Assembly (NCBI RefSeq): GCF_000380985.1
Contig: NZ_KB905692.1
Location: 124,001-188,000, forward strand
Source of the DNA: Proteiniphilum acetatigenes DSM 18083
GTDB lineage: Bacteria > Bacteroidota > Bacteroidia > Bacteroidales > Dysgonomonadaceae
Length of the DNA stretch: 64,000 nucleotides
Direction of reading: 5' to 3'
Every line of letters starts with the position of its first letter. The stretch's first letter is position 1. Shown here piece by piece: positions 1-9,066 of this stretch. A program made the position numbers and the translations under genes. The notes beneath the pieces are model-generated. The model did not search any database. It was not told the origin of the DNA and worked only from the letters and a program-made list of their open reading frames with translations.

Positions 1-1650
1 TCTTTCGTCGCCCTCTCTTTTGTGCCAATGCTCTCATCCAAAATGCTCGCCAGAAGACGGAAAAAGAATAAGCTTTACGAGAAGACCGAGGTAATCTTCG
101 ATAGCATGAATCGGTTTTACGACAAATCACTGCGTTCGTTCCTGCGCCATAAATGGCTGGTAATACCTGTTATTGCAGTTTCTGCCGTGTTTATTGTCTT
201 TTTGTGGAATACGATCCCAGCGGAGATGGCTCCTTTGGAAGACCGCTCTGTAGTGATGGTCAGAAGTTCTGCTCCGGAAGGGGCCACCTACGAATTCATC
301 AGGGACTATACTGATCGCATCTCACAGATAGCCGACTCTGTCGCTCCTGAAAGAGAATCGAACATTAATATAACCCGCGGTGGATTCGGTATGGTCCGTT
401 TAGTATTGCCTGACATGCGCGAACGCGAACGCAGCCAGATGGAAATAGCCGATGCCCTTACCATTGCCGTAAGGAATGAGACCGCTGCCCGCGCATTCGT
501 ACAGCAGCAATCCACTTTTGGTGGCCGGCGTGCCGGTATGCCGATACGTTATGTATTACAGGCACCCAATATTGAAAAATTACAGGAATTTATTCCTCCT
601 TTCATGGACAGGATGAATGCAAGTCCTCACTTCCAGATGAGCGACGTAGACCTGAAGTTTACCAAACCGGAGACGAGGATACTTATTGACCGTGATAAAG
701 CGGCTATGTTGGGAGTAAGCACCCGCGATATCGGACAAACCCTGCAATATGCGCTTAGCGGCCAGCGGATGGGGTATTTCTATATGAACGGAAAACAATA
801 CCAGATCCTGGGTGAGATCAACCGCCAGCAACGCAATACGCCGGTCGACCTAAAAACCATTTACATCAAGAATAACGTCGGACAAATGATCCAGATGGAC
901 AACCTGGTGAAACTGGAAGAATCGGTTGCCCCTCCTCAACTCTATCGGTATAACCGTTTCAATTCGGCTACTATCTCCGCGGGGCTCGCACCCGGTTATT
1001 CATTGGGGCAAGGACTGGAAGAGATGGACAGGATCGCCTCCGAAGTGCTGGACGAAACATTCAGAACTGCCCTCGAGGGCGAATCCAGAAACTTCCGGGA
1101 GAGTTCATCCAGCCTTCTCTTCGCTTTTATTCTGGCCATTGTATTGATTTTCCTTGTGATGGCTGCACAATTCGAGAGTTTCAAAGATCCGTTTGTCATT
1201 ATGTTCACGGTCCCCCTCGCCCTGTTCGGTGCACTTCTGTTCATGTGGCTATTCGGCATCACAATGAATATTTACAGTCAGATCGGGATCATTATGCTTA
1301 TCGGATTGGTTACCAAGAATGGTATCCTTATCGTGGAGTTTGCCAACCAGCGCCAGAATGCCGGCATCAATAAACTCAGAGCGATCATTGATGCGTCATT
1401 ACAGCGGTTACGTCCTATTCTGATGACCAGTATTTCTACTATCCTTGGGTTACTGCCTCTTATGTTCGCTACCGGTGAAGGAGCCAACGGGCGGATCGCA
1501 ATGGGTACGGCCGTAGTGGGTGGATTGCTTATCTCTACCTTGCTCACTCTCTTCCTCATCCCGGCCATGTATATCTATCTCTCTACCGATAGAGAAGTAA
1601 AGGAGATGAAAAGATTGAAGAGAAAACAAAGAGATATGGAGCAAGAATAA
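1..1650 (+). CDS. RND efflux pump permease, C-terminal part (cut by window start)
   Basis: The frame is open to base 1, so this is the last 549 codons of an RND (AcrB-type) proton/drug antiporter, normally about 1,030 residues. The first visible residues (SFVAL..PMLSSKML) match the end of TM6, where the family has LTPxLCAxLL. TM7 is near residues 56-72, followed by the second porter/docking domain and TM8-12 near residues 370-530. The TM10 relay lysine is visible in GLVTKNGILIVEF (Lys about 439 of the visible part). It exports drugs or detergents across the inner membrane into a TolC duct. The TolC gene at 1837 follows, 186 bp downstream, with the spacer filled by word-like repeats. The adaptor gene presumably lies upstream of the window. 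The GTG at base 22 is internal, not a start. Confidence 0.93.
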   Translation, partial: SFVALSFVPMLSSKMLARRRKKNKLYEKTEVIFDSMNRFYDKSLRSFLRHKWLVIPVIAVSAVFIVFLWNTIPAEMAPLEDRSVVMVRSSAPEGATYEFIRDYTDRISQIADSVAPERESNINITRGGFGMVRLVLPDMRERERSQMEIADALTIAVRNETAARAFVQQQSTFGGRRAGMPIRYVLQAPNIEKLQEFIPPFMDRMNASPHFQMSDVDLKFTKPETRILIDRDKAAMLGVSTRDIGQTLQYALSGQRMGYFYMNGKQYQILGEINRQQRNTPVDLKTIYIKNNVGQMIQMDNLVKLEESVAPPQLYRYNRFNSATISAGLAPGYSLGQGLEEMDRIASEVLDETFRTALEGESRNFRESSSSLLFAFILAIVLIFLVMAAQFESFKDPFVIMFTVPLALFGALLFMWLFGITMNIYSQIGIIMLIGLVTKNGILIVEFANQRQNAGINKLRAIIDASLQRLRPILMTSISTILGLLPLMFATGEGANGRIAMGTAVVGGLLISTLLTLFLIPAMYIYLSTDREVKEMKRLKRKQRDMEQE

Positions 1651-1699
1651 TGTAACAAACAACGTTCAACGGAGTGAAACGTAGTTAAATGTGTCAAGA

Positions 1700-1825
1700 A
1701 GACTAATTAATAAAGAAGTCAAGAAGTTTAAAATATTGAATCTTAAATCTTGAATTTCTATAGTCTTAGTTCCTGATTCTTGGCTCCTGGTTCTCAAATA
1801 ATGGTAATTGATAATTTGTAATTGA
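1700..1825 (+). repeat. Word-like intergenic repeat block, including a CTATAGTC core copy
   Basis: The spacer between the RND and TolC genes is built of short degenerate words (AATCTTAAATCTTGAATTT, TGATTCTTGGCTCCTGGTTCT, GGTAATTGATAATTTGTAATTG). Bases 1752-1794 hold a core that reappears at 34998-35032, 37985-38015 (minus) and 56154-56181. There is no coding potential. Confidence 0.7.
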
Positions 1826-1836
1826 AAACAGACTAT

Positions 1837-3156
1837 ATGATGATAAAGAATGTGCCGTTACTGCTCTTTCTCCTGCTTGCTTCCGCTGTATCCGCACAGC
1901 CTGTGATGGACTTGCAGGAATGTCTGAGGATTGGGCTGGAGAACAATTATGATCTGCGTATAGTACGCAATGAAGAGTTGATCTCAGACAATAATGTCAC
2001 ATTGGGAAATGCCGGATTCCTGCCGGAAGTCAGTCTTAACTCCGGTTATAATCTGCGCAACAGCAATTCCGATCAGTATCCTGCAGAAGGAGGAGAGGCT
2101 ATAGAAACTCGTAATTCCAATACACAAACGTTGGATGCCGGACTGAATCTCAATTGGACACTCTTCGAAGGTTTCCGGGTGCAAACCAACTATCAACGAC
2201 TGAAAGAGTTACAAACTGTGGGGGAATTAAATACCCGGTTGGCGGTGGAAGAGTTCATAGCCAACCTTACGGCGGAATATTATAACTATGTGCAACAGCA
2301 GATACGCCTGGGAAATCTCCAATATGCGGTATCCCTTTCCAAAGAAAGATTACGTATAGTGGAAGCCCGCTATCAGGTGGGTTCTCTTTCGCAACTCGAC
2401 TTGCAACAGGCGAAGGTCGATTTCAATGCGGACAGCTCACTGCTTATCCAGCAGTACGAGATACTTAACAGTTCAAGGATACGGTTGAATGAGATGATGG
2501 GAGGTGATGTGGAGCAACACTTCCTGGCAAAAGACACCACTATTCTCTTCGATGCTTCTTTGTCGAAAGAAGAACTGTTCAATCAGGCGATGCAACATAA
2601 TACGGTTCTCTTGCTGACCGGAAAGAACAAAACACTGAGTGAACTGGATCTGAAAAGTCTGAGAAGCCGTAATTATCCTTATCTTCGACTGAATACCGCT
2701 TATGGCTTCACCCACTACAATTACAACACCGGCACATTCGACAGGCAACGTACCTGGGGTCCTAATGTTGGACTCACACTTGGTTATACTATCTTCGACG
2801 GATTCAATCGCCGAAGGGAACAGAAAAATGCCGAGATCACCGTCCAAAACCGTGAATTGCAGGTAGAACGGAACAAATTAGCGCTGGAAAGCGATTTCGC
2901 AAATATGTGGATGGCCTATCAGAATAATATAGAATTGACCAATCTGGAACTCGAAAGTTTAGGAAATGCAGAGTTGAATTACGAAATCGCCATGGAACGG
3001 TACAAAATTGGCGACCTCTCCGGGTTAGAATTACGTGAAGCGCAAAACAGCCTGCTCGAAGCGGAACAACGACTTCTCACCGCACAATACAACACTAAAC
3101 TTTATGAGATATCACTGCTCCAAATTAGCGGAAAAGTCGGAGAATATCTGGAATGA
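1837..3156 (+). CDS. TolC-family outer membrane efflux protein
   Basis: About 439 residues. It has an N-terminal signal peptide (hydrophobic LLLFLLLASAVSA, cleavage near AQP) and then the OEP repeat that begins MDLQECLRIGLENNYDLRI, typical of TolC proteins. A second similar helix-strand repeat lies in the C-terminal half (near LDLKSLRSRNYPYLRLNTAYG). The protein forms the trimeric outer-membrane duct for the RND pump just upstream. I start it at ATG 1837 (1840 is equally possible) because the longer frame begins with a TTG inside the repeat spacer. Operon with the RND gene is likely from the shared strand, although the 186-bp gap is long. It is more distant from the TolC proteins at 13951 and 32281 than those two are from each other. 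Confidence 0.92.
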   Translation: MMIKNVPLLLFLLLASAVSAQPVMDLQECLRIGLENNYDLRIVRNEELISDNNVTLGNAGFLPEVSLNSGYNLRNSNSDQYPAEGGEAIETRNSNTQTLDAGLNLNWTLFEGFRVQTNYQRLKELQTVGELNTRLAVEEFIANLTAEYYNYVQQQIRLGNLQYAVSLSKERLRIVEARYQVGSLSQLDLQQAKVDFNADSSLLIQQYEILNSSRIRLNEMMGGDVEQHFLAKDTTILFDASLSKEELFNQAMQHNTVLLLTGKNKTLSELDLKSLRSRNYPYLRLNTAYGFTHYNYNTGTFDRQRTWGPNVGLTLGYTIFDGFNRRREQKNAEITVQNRELQVERNKLALESDFANMWMAYQNNIELTNLELESLGNAELNYEIAMERYKIGDLSGLELREAQNSLLEAEQRLLTAQYNTKLYEISLLQISGKVGEYLE

Positions 3157-3159
3157 AGA

Positions 3160-3317
3160 GATAAGGGATAATGGACAATGGACAGTTGACAATGGACAGT
3201 TGGCAGTGAATAAGGGACTGGGAAAAGAAGGAGTAAGGGAGACTGAACAACCAATAGTGACCGGGAGAAGGGATGACTGGGGAGATTGGGAAGACTGGGA
3301 GACTGGGGTGAGGAAGA
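3160..3317 (+). repeat. Purine-rich word repeats (GGACAATGGACAG and GGGAGACTGGGGAGA types)
   Basis: The region between the convergent TolC and DUF3810 genes is made of near-repeats: ATGGACAATGGACAGTTGAC, then GACTGGGGAGATTGGGAAGA and GACTGGGAGACTGGGG. The same GGGAGACTGGGG words occur at 9320-9400, and at 54500-54520 in the TCTCCCCAGTCTCCCAGTC orientation. No gene and no clear terminator hairpin. Confidence 0.65.
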
Positions 3318-4394
3318 TTATAGAGGTGACTCCGTAAAAATATCATAACTAGAAATAAGTAAGCCGACTACTTCAGAATAATTATCCTGCCCTGAACTGA
3401 CTTTATTTGTTTTCAGATAAGCATCATATACTCTATCCTGAACATCTGACAAGGATTCGTCTCTCGCCGCAAGCCAATGCTCCCGGTTTCGTCGCAGATC
3501 TGCAATAATCTCCGGCCGGATGGATGAAACCAGCGACTCATATTCCTCAGGAAGAAACTTGTGTGTATCGTTCAATACATACCGAAGCGTAGACAGATAT
3601 GCACTGTATCGGATCTTTTCGTTACCGCTACGGGTACAGACAACAAATGCATACAGATTCGCCTCCGATTCGGTGGCAATACCGAACTGATGCGCCATTT
3701 CATGAGCTAAAGTAAACGGATAGGTAAAATTAAGGCTATAGTTATTTACATGGATTTCATTAAAGAATGGGCCGAAATAGCCGGAAACACCCATTTTCGA
3801 ATAGACCGATTCGAACATCATCGGCTTTGGGTTCCTTTTCCCGTTGGGATAAGATATTCTTAACGTCTCATACATTATACGATACGATAACTCAATTTCT
3901 CGCCGTACTTCTTGCCTGTCCATATCTGTACAATCGGTATAGTAAAGGTTCGCCCGGTCAATAAACCGGACAGCAAAATCTCTGAAGATTTCCGGATCAA
4001 ATGCCATTTCCTCCACATCGCTCCGACCATAGAAGTCTTCCCGGAAATAAGCAATCCCCCAACTAAAATAGAACCAGAAGACGATAACCATCATAAACCG
4101 GATCAGCGAAAAAAGAAACTTCGAAAAGGAGATCTTTCGCATGATGACGAACAGGATCAGTTTTATCAACAGCAGCACCGCCACGATCAGAAATATATCG
4201 TATAACGAAAAGGAGAAAATATTCGAGATAAAAGAGAGCACTATGGCTACAACGGGATAAATCACACGCATATACCATTCCGAAAGCGTTGTGCTAAGGC
4301 TAAACAGAAAAATCATTACAAACAATGCACCAACACTGATCAGTAAAAGCAGAAACTGCTGCTTAGATACTTTATCTCTATGTTTTGATATCAT
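3318..4394 (-). CDS. DUF3810 family membrane protein, putative zinc metallopeptidase
   Basis: About 358 residues. There are three or four N-terminal membrane segments within the first 115 residues (QQFLLLLISVGALFVMIF, VIYPVVAIVLSF, FLIVAVLLLIKLIL, FMMVIVFWFYFSW). A soluble C-terminal domain holds the zincin motif LAHEMAHQFG at about residues 229-238, with an acidic ESEAN about ten residues later that would supply the third ligand. This is the pattern of the Bacteroidetes family DUF3810; its substrate is unknown. I chose ATG 4394 because it lies one base after the stop of the DUF3267 gene (4396-4398), implying translational coupling; the longer frame would overlap that gene by 50 bases. Peptidase activity is inferred from the motif only. 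Confidence 0.82.
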   Translation of the reverse strand: MISKHRDKVSKQQFLLLLISVGALFVMIFLFSLSTTLSEWYMRVIYPVVAIVLSFISNIFSFSLYDIFLIVAVLLLIKLILFVIMRKISFSKFLFSLIRFMMVIVFWFYFSWGIAYFREDFYGRSDVEEMAFDPEIFRDFAVRFIDRANLYYTDCTDMDRQEVRREIELSYRIMYETLRISYPNGKRNPKPMMFESVYSKMGVSGYFGPFFNEIHVNNYSLNFTYPFTLAHEMAHQFGIATESEANLYAFVVCTRSGNEKIRYSAYLSTLRYVLNDTHKFLPEEYESLVSSIRPEIIADLRRNREHWLAARDESLSDVQDRVYDAYLKTNKVSSGQDNYSEVVGLLISSYDIFTESPL

Positions 4395-4395
4395 A

Positions 4396-4944
4396 CTAAC
4401 TCTTCCGGTAAACAAAACACCCCACTTCCGACGAATGATCCTGTACATAAGTTTCAGGATGCTCTTTCCTCAGTACCCATACTATCATAAAATCACCTGC
4501 TGCTGCACCGGTATAAATAATTCCAAACAACAGCATCAGTCCACTGCCGTTGAAAAGCGATATAACGGCCGGCACGATTCCCAGTAGTAGCGCCGGCATC
4601 AATGCACCCAGGAAATAATGCTTTATCTTTAGTGGTTCCTTGCAATGGCAATAAGGTGTAAGCATCTTCCACATCACTCCAAACCGAATGCTTTTAAACC
4701 CCTTCTTGGCAAATAAACCGAAGAAAAAACCGTGGATCAGTTCATGCAGAACAATACCGACTAAGAATAATAATACAAATAACAGACTTTGTTGCAGCGA
4801 TAATGAGAACTCCGGCCTCCATATAAAGTAAAAAGGAATGCCGAACAATATTGCCGCGGCAATGGTAATCGCCAACGAAATACGACTTGCAGTATGGATG
4901 TTGATCGTTTTCAGTTCTTTCTCGTAATCCTCAAAATTTTCCAT
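4396..4944 (-). CDS. DUF3267 family membrane zincin-like protein
   Basis: 182 residues. Four membrane segments are visible, with the motif LHELIHGFFFGLFAKKG at the end of the second (about residues 66-82), giving HELIH as an HEXXH zinc site. This matches DUF3267, a putative intramembrane metallopeptidase-like family. The start is ATG 4944; the longer reading begins with TTG. It is the first gene of a two-gene operon with the DUF3810 gene, which starts one base after this stop. A possible TATCTTTG -7 element on this strand lies at 5115-5122. Function is unknown. Confidence 0.8.
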   Translation of the reverse strand: MENFEDYEKELKTINIHTASRISLAITIAAAILFGIPFYFIWRPEFSLSLQQSLLFVLLFLVGIVLHELIHGFFFGLFAKKGFKSIRFGVMWKMLTPYCHCKEPLKIKHYFLGALMPALLLGIVPAVISLFNGSGLMLLFGIIYTGAAAGDFMIVWVLRKEHPETYVQDHSSEVGCFVYRKS

Positions 4945-5138
4945 TATCAAGATGATAAGTTCAATTGCAGATCTTCCATGTTAGTTCTCTTCCACACCCT
5001 GTAAAAACAGAAAATCCATAAATCATAAGTGTAAAACGATAATTAGGTAATATTTTGAACACGAGTGAGCTTTTTTAGCCTACCATACTATCCATTGTTT
5101 CACATACTTCATAGCAAAGATAAAACTTAACTTCTGAA

Positions 5139-5171
5139 TTGTATACTATGAACAAAAAACTTTTACCTTTG
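5139..5171 (+). promoter_or_regulatory. Candidate promoter for the enolase leader
   Basis: TTG at 5139-5141 and TACCTTTG at 5164-5171 (22 bases apart) match the Bacteroidetes -33/-7 pattern TTTG...TAnnTTTG. Transcription would start near 5177, leaving a leader of about 220 nt before enolase. Confidence 0.55.
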
Positions 5172-5399
5172 CAAAGTATATAAGGGAATGGAACTTCCCT
5201 GTTATAAACCGCTAATATAAATAGCTGATAGTTCCTACTTGATTAATCAATAAAAATAAAGATTATGAGTAGGAATTTTGTATTTGTAGACTTCCCGGTT
5301 GGCGGTAAGACTCCCAGAAATAAAGGAATAATATCTGCTCATGTAGTAACTACATGGGCTATACCTGTTTGTATATATTTATTTTAAAATAATTGACTT
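5172..5399 (+). promoter_or_regulatory. Structured 5' leader of enolase (possible cis-regulatory RNA)
   Basis: No large gene here. Three inverted repeats are visible: AGGGAA/TTCCCT at 5183-5200; TTCCTACT at 5232-5239 against AGTAGGAA at 5268-5275; and a near-perfect hairpin at 5338-5358 whose arms are CATGTAGT and ACTACATG, extended by GC/GC and a G-T pair. A 40-codon frame (next entry) overlaps the second and third hairpins. Whether this is a riboswitch-like leader, a leader-peptide attenuator or neither cannot be decided from sequence alone. Confidence 0.45.
5265..5387 (+). CDS. Possible 40-residue leader peptide upstream of enolase
   Basis: ATG 5265 opens a 40-codon frame (MSRNFVFVDFPVGGK...VCIYLF) that stops 12 bases before the enolase ATG. 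It is not a family I recognise. Its second half is hydrophobic. It overlaps hairpins of the leader RNA, so it could be a leader peptide or simply a chance frame; no codon or ribosome-site evidence settles this. Confidence 0.2.
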   Translation: MSRNFVFVDFPVGGKTPRNKGIISAHVVTTWAIPVCIYLF

Positions 5400-6683
5400 A
5401 TGAAGATTACAAAAGTAGAAGCAATCGAAGTGCTCGATTCAAGAGGAAATCCAACAATAGAAGTAGATTTAACATTAGAAGACAGGGCACATGCCTGTGC
5501 CATGGTTCCCAGCGGTGCATCGACAGGGGAACGGGAAGCAACCGAACTTCGCGATGAAGACAAAAGCCGTTATGGAGGTAACGGAGTTCTCAAAGCGGTA
5601 GAAAATGTAAACGGACTTATTGCCAAAGAAATTACCGGCAGATGCTTTATCAACCAACGGGAACTTGATTCCCTGATGATTGATCTGGACGGCACGCCAA
5701 ACAAGTCCAAACTTGGCGCAAACGCAATACTTGCCGTGTCGATGGCTTATGCCCGTGCAAAAGCAATAAGTATGGGACTGCCGTTGTACCAATACCTTGG
5801 CGGGAGCAATGCCCATATATTGCCCGTACCCTGTATGAATGTGATCAACGGAGGAAGGCATGCCGATAATAATATAGATTTTCAGGAATTTATGATTGCT
5901 CCACATAATGCGCCAACTTTTAAAGAAGCGATACGTATAGGCGAAGAAGTATTTCACTCTCTGAAATCTGTCCTTAATATAAAAGGGTACAGTACGGGAG
6001 TAGGCGATGAAGGCGGCTTTGCCCCTAATTTGAAATCCAATGAGGAAGCAGTGGAAGTTATTCTTGAAGCTATTACCAAAGCGGGATATAACCCTGATAC
6101 AGATATAAGTATCTGTCTTGATCCGGCTACCAGTGAGTTATGGGATAATGGTAAATATAAGTTGTCTAAAAGCACGGGGAAAATTCTGTCGAGCGATGAA
6201 ATGATAAAATTATGGGAAAATTGGATAAAGCAATATCCGATTGTTTTGCTTGAAGACGGACTGGCTGAAAATGACTGGATAGGATGGCAAGCCCTTACCA
6301 AGGAATTGGGTAGTAAAATAGAGCTTGTAGGAGATGACCTGTTTTGTACCAACAAAAAAATATTACAGGAAGGCATTAATAAAGGTGTGGCAAATTCCAT
6401 ACTGATCAAACTAAACCAAATAGGAACGGTAACGGAAACCTTAGAAACAATGGAAATAGCCCGGAATAACGGGTATAACTGTTTCGTTTCACACCGTAGC
6501 GGGGAAACGGTCGATACATTTATTGCCGACCTGACAGTCGGATTAAATGCAGGTCACCTCAAAACAGGTAGCGGATGTCGCGGCGAACGTATCGAAAAAT
6601 TCAATCAATTTCTGCGCATCGAGTATCAACTGAAAGGAAGCTCTGTTTTCGCAGGCAAGAAAACATTTAAGCATGTTCGTTGA
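5400..6683 (+). CDS. eno: Enolase (phosphopyruvate hydratase)
   Basis: 427 residues, the usual bacterial length. It converts 2-phosphoglycerate to phosphoenolpyruvate in glycolysis. Clear family blocks are present: the start [26 protein letters not shown], the GDEGGFAPN loop, the catalytic-lysine region [14 protein letters not shown] (Lys of LIKLNQ), and the C-terminal signature [15 protein letters not shown] followed by [16 protein letters not shown]. Mg2+ ligands lie in [20 protein letters not shown] and LVGDDLF. The gene stands alone, transcribed from a promoter about 230 bp upstream with a hairpin-rich leader. The first methionine is the natural start. Confidence 0.98.
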   Translation: MKITKVEAIEVLDSRGNPTIEVDLTLEDRAHACAMVPSGASTGEREATELRDEDKSRYGGNGVLKAVENVNGLIAKEITGRCFINQRELDSLMIDLDGTPNKSKLGANAILAVSMAYARAKAISMGLPLYQYLGGSNAHILPVPCMNVINGGRHADNNIDFQEFMIAPHNAPTFKEAIRIGEEVFHSLKSVLNIKGYSTGVGDEGGFAPNLKSNEEAVEVILEAITKAGYNPDTDISICLDPATSELWDNGKYKLSKSTGKILSSDEMIKLWENWIKQYPIVLLEDGLAENDWIGWQALTKELGSKIELVGDDLFCTNKKILQEGINKGVANSILIKLNQIGTVTETLETMEIARNNGYNCFVSHRSGETVDTFIADLTVGLNAGHLKTGSGCRGERIEKFNQFLRIEYQLKGSSVFAGKKTFKHVR

Positions 6684-6771
6684 TGTATGGTCAAACATTA
6701 TTCACAACCACCCACACCACATCAACAAATTATCACATCAGCAAATCATATAAACCTTCCCACCTAACCAC

Positions 6772-8061
6772 TTACAACTGTAGCGCTTTCTTCGCCCAGA
6801 ATGTTTGCGTAGCGCCTCGCACAAAAAGGTAGAGGATAAACGCCAGCCAGAGGCCGTTATTTCCCCATAATGGAGTCATGAGAAAATAGCAGGCGAAAAA
6901 GACAATAGACGAAAGGATCATCGCGTTGCGCATCTCGGCGGAAGCGGTCGCACCGATAAAGATGCCGTCCCACAAGAAAGCGGCAAAGCCGACAACAGGA
7001 ATCAGGACTGTCCAGAACATAAAATCTTTGGTGTGCTCGATAATATCAAGGTCGTTGGTCATGATACGCAATATCGGATCGGGAAAGAGCATATAGATCA
7101 CTACAGCAGCAAGACTCACTATCAATCCCCAGAAAAAGACCCTGCGGATCATCCATTGCAGGTACTCCTGGTTCTTTGCTCCATAAAACCGTCCGGTCAA
7201 CGCTTCACCCGCATAGGCAAAACCATCCATAAAATAGGAGAACAGCATAAAGAACTGCATTAGCAAAGCATTCACAGCCAATATAGTCTCTCCCATTCCT
7301 GAAGAGGCGAAGGTGAAAAAGGTAGTCACCAAGGTCAACAAAAAAGTACGGACAAAAATATCACTGTTCACCCTGAAATACTCCCGTATGGCTTGTCTGT
7401 CCCAAATAGTCTCTTTGCGGATGTATTTTCGTAACCGGCGATAGTACTTCCACCAGAAACCGGCTGCCACCATCAGCGAGATAACTTGTGAAAGTGTTGT
7501 TCCTAATGCGATCCCTTCGATCTTCATCCCGAAGCCGAACACAAAAAGTATGCTCAGGACAATATTAAGCAGGTTATTCAATATGGCGATGAGCATCGGG
7601 ATCCTTGCGTTCTGCATACCGATAAACCACCCCTTGAAGGCATACATCCCCAGCACTGCCGGTGCTCCCCACACCACGATACGAAAATAGGTCATCACAT
7701 GTTCCGTTGATTCGGGGCCGGACTGTATCAAACCGGAAGCCAACATTCCGATAGGATATTGCAACAATATGATCAGCAGCCCTGCCCCCAGGCCGATCGC
7801 CAGCGAACGAATAAACGCATTCATCACCTCCGGAAAATTCCGGGCTCCCAATGCCTGGGAGGCAAACCCACTGGAACTCATCCGAAGAAAGCCAAAGTTC
7901 CAGTAGATCATATTAAAGATATTGGCACCGAGTGCAATGGCTCCGATATATACAGCCGACCCAAGCCGGCCGGCAATGGCAATATCAATCATCCCCAGCA
8001 AGGGAACAGTGATATTGGTAATGATATTGGGAAGGGCAAGCCTGAAGATTCTTTTGTCCAT
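6772..8061 (-). CDS. MATE family efflux transporter (DinF-like)
   Basis: 429 residues with about twelve hydrophobic segments and the MATE opening IFRLALPNIITNITVPLLGMIDIAIAGRLGS, in which TM1 carries the conserved Pro-Asn and Asp of the DinF branch. It probably exports cationic drugs or metabolites in exchange for H+ or Na+. ATG 8061 is the start. A TATTTTTG -7-like element (minus strand, 8067-8074) lies immediately upstream, which would give a very short leader. It is monocistronic, convergent with enolase and separated from it by word-like repeats at 6690-6770. Confidence 0.92.
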   Translation of the reverse strand: MDKRIFRLALPNIITNITVPLLGMIDIAIAGRLGSAVYIGAIALGANIFNMIYWNFGFLRMSSSGFASQALGARNFPEVMNAFIRSLAIGLGAGLLIILLQYPIGMLASGLIQSGPESTEHVMTYFRIVVWGAPAVLGMYAFKGWFIGMQNARIPMLIAILNNLLNIVLSILFVFGFGMKIEGIALGTTLSQVISLMVAAGFWWKYYRRLRKYIRKETIWDRQAIREYFRVNSDIFVRTFLLTLVTTFFTFASSGMGETILAVNALLMQFFMLFSYFMDGFAYAGEALTGRFYGAKNQEYLQWMIRRVFFWGLIVSLAAVVIYMLFPDPILRIMTNDLDIIEHTKDFMFWTVLIPVVGFAAFLWDGIFIGATASAEMRNAMILSSIVFFACYFLMTPLWGNNGLWLAFILYLFVRGATQTFWAKKALQL

Positions 8062-8172
8062 TGGCGCAAAAATACGTCAAAAAGGCGATATTCCCGAATT
8101 TTACCGGTTATTATCTTTTTGACCGTATCAACGATCTGATAGTTATTAAACCGCTACCCACCTGATTATTCA

Positions 8173-9066
8173 TTATGCCGTCCTATTTATATTCCTGTAT
8201 CTTTTGGGAGTTACCCCGGTTCGTTTTTTGAAAAATTGCGTAAAAAAGGATGGGTTGGCAAAATTCAGTTCATCCGATATCTGGAGAATGGTCATATCGG
8301 TTGTGGTAAGCAAAATACGCGCATTGATCATGGTATGAAGGTCAATACATTCTTTGGCTGTAAACCCGCTGATTTCTTTACATACCACCGATAAATACCG
8401 GGAGGTGATGCATAGTTGTTCGGCGTAAAATTCAATATCCTTTTGCTCCCGGTAGTGTTTTGTTATCAATTGTATAAATTCAAAGTATAAAGTTTGTTTC
8501 CGGGAATAAGGCTGTTGATGTAATGGTTCTTTTTTCTTGTAGATCCCAATCACCTCATAAATAATGGCATACCCTAAGTTTCTTGTGATCTCTTCTCTAC
8601 ATGGATGATCTTTTCTGGAGTCATGCTCCTTCAGAAATTCACACATCTTTATCAGTTCTTCCAGCTCTTTCTCTTTCAATGAGATACATGGATTATCTTT
8701 GATAAAGAGGTAGAGAGGTGTCCTGGAGGGAATAGGAATCTCGGAATTGATCAAGAAATCGGGTGTACACGCTAGGGTATATCCCCTAAAGTCCGGACTT
8801 TTTCTTCTTATATATAGAATGTCATTGGGAAGGATTACGCCCATATCCCCCTTCTTCATATGATAACCCTGCGCTCCGATAACTATCTCTACCTCCCCTT
8901 CCAAACAAATGCACAAACCTGCGGCATCAACAATACGCGGGAACTGTTCTGCACCCAGCATATCGTATTCACTCCCGTTCAATACAAAACTTTCATAAAG
9001 GATATTATCCCCCTCTGCAAAGGAGAGGCGTTCAAAAGTATTCTGTTTTGAGAAACCTTGTTGCAT
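8173..9066 (-). CDS. AraC family transcriptional regulator
   Basis: 297 residues. The N-terminal half is a cupin-like ligand domain (LCICLEGEVEIVIGAQGYHMKKGDMGVILP, about residues 50-82). The C-terminal 100 residues form the double helix-turn-helix of AraC/XylS proteins: first HTH near YAEQLCITSRYLSVVCKE, second in ILQISDELNFANPSFFTQFFKKRTGVTPKRYR. It is divergent from the adaptor-RND-TolC operon at 9490 with a 423-bp shared upstream region, so it most likely controls that pump; this is inference from position. The inducer is unknown. Confidence 0.92.
   Translation of the reverse strand: MQQGFSKQNTFERLSFAEGDNILYESFVLNGSEYDMLGAEQFPRIVDAAGLCICLEGEVEIVIGAQGYHMKKGDMGVILPNDILYIRRKSPDFRGYTLACTPDFLINSEIPIPSRTPLYLFIKDNPCISLKEKELEELIKMCEFLKEHDSRKDHPCREEITRNLGYAIIYEVIGIYKKKEPLHQQPYSRKQTLYFEFIQLITKHYREQKDIEFYAEQLCITSRYLSVVCKEISGFTAKECIDLHTMINARILLTTTDMTILQISDELNFANPSFFTQFFKKRTGVTPKRYRNINRTA

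Noticed and set aside
5475-5957. Minus-strand frame of 160 codons inside enolase
   Set aside because: Shadow of the strongly conserved enolase; no family features and no promoter.
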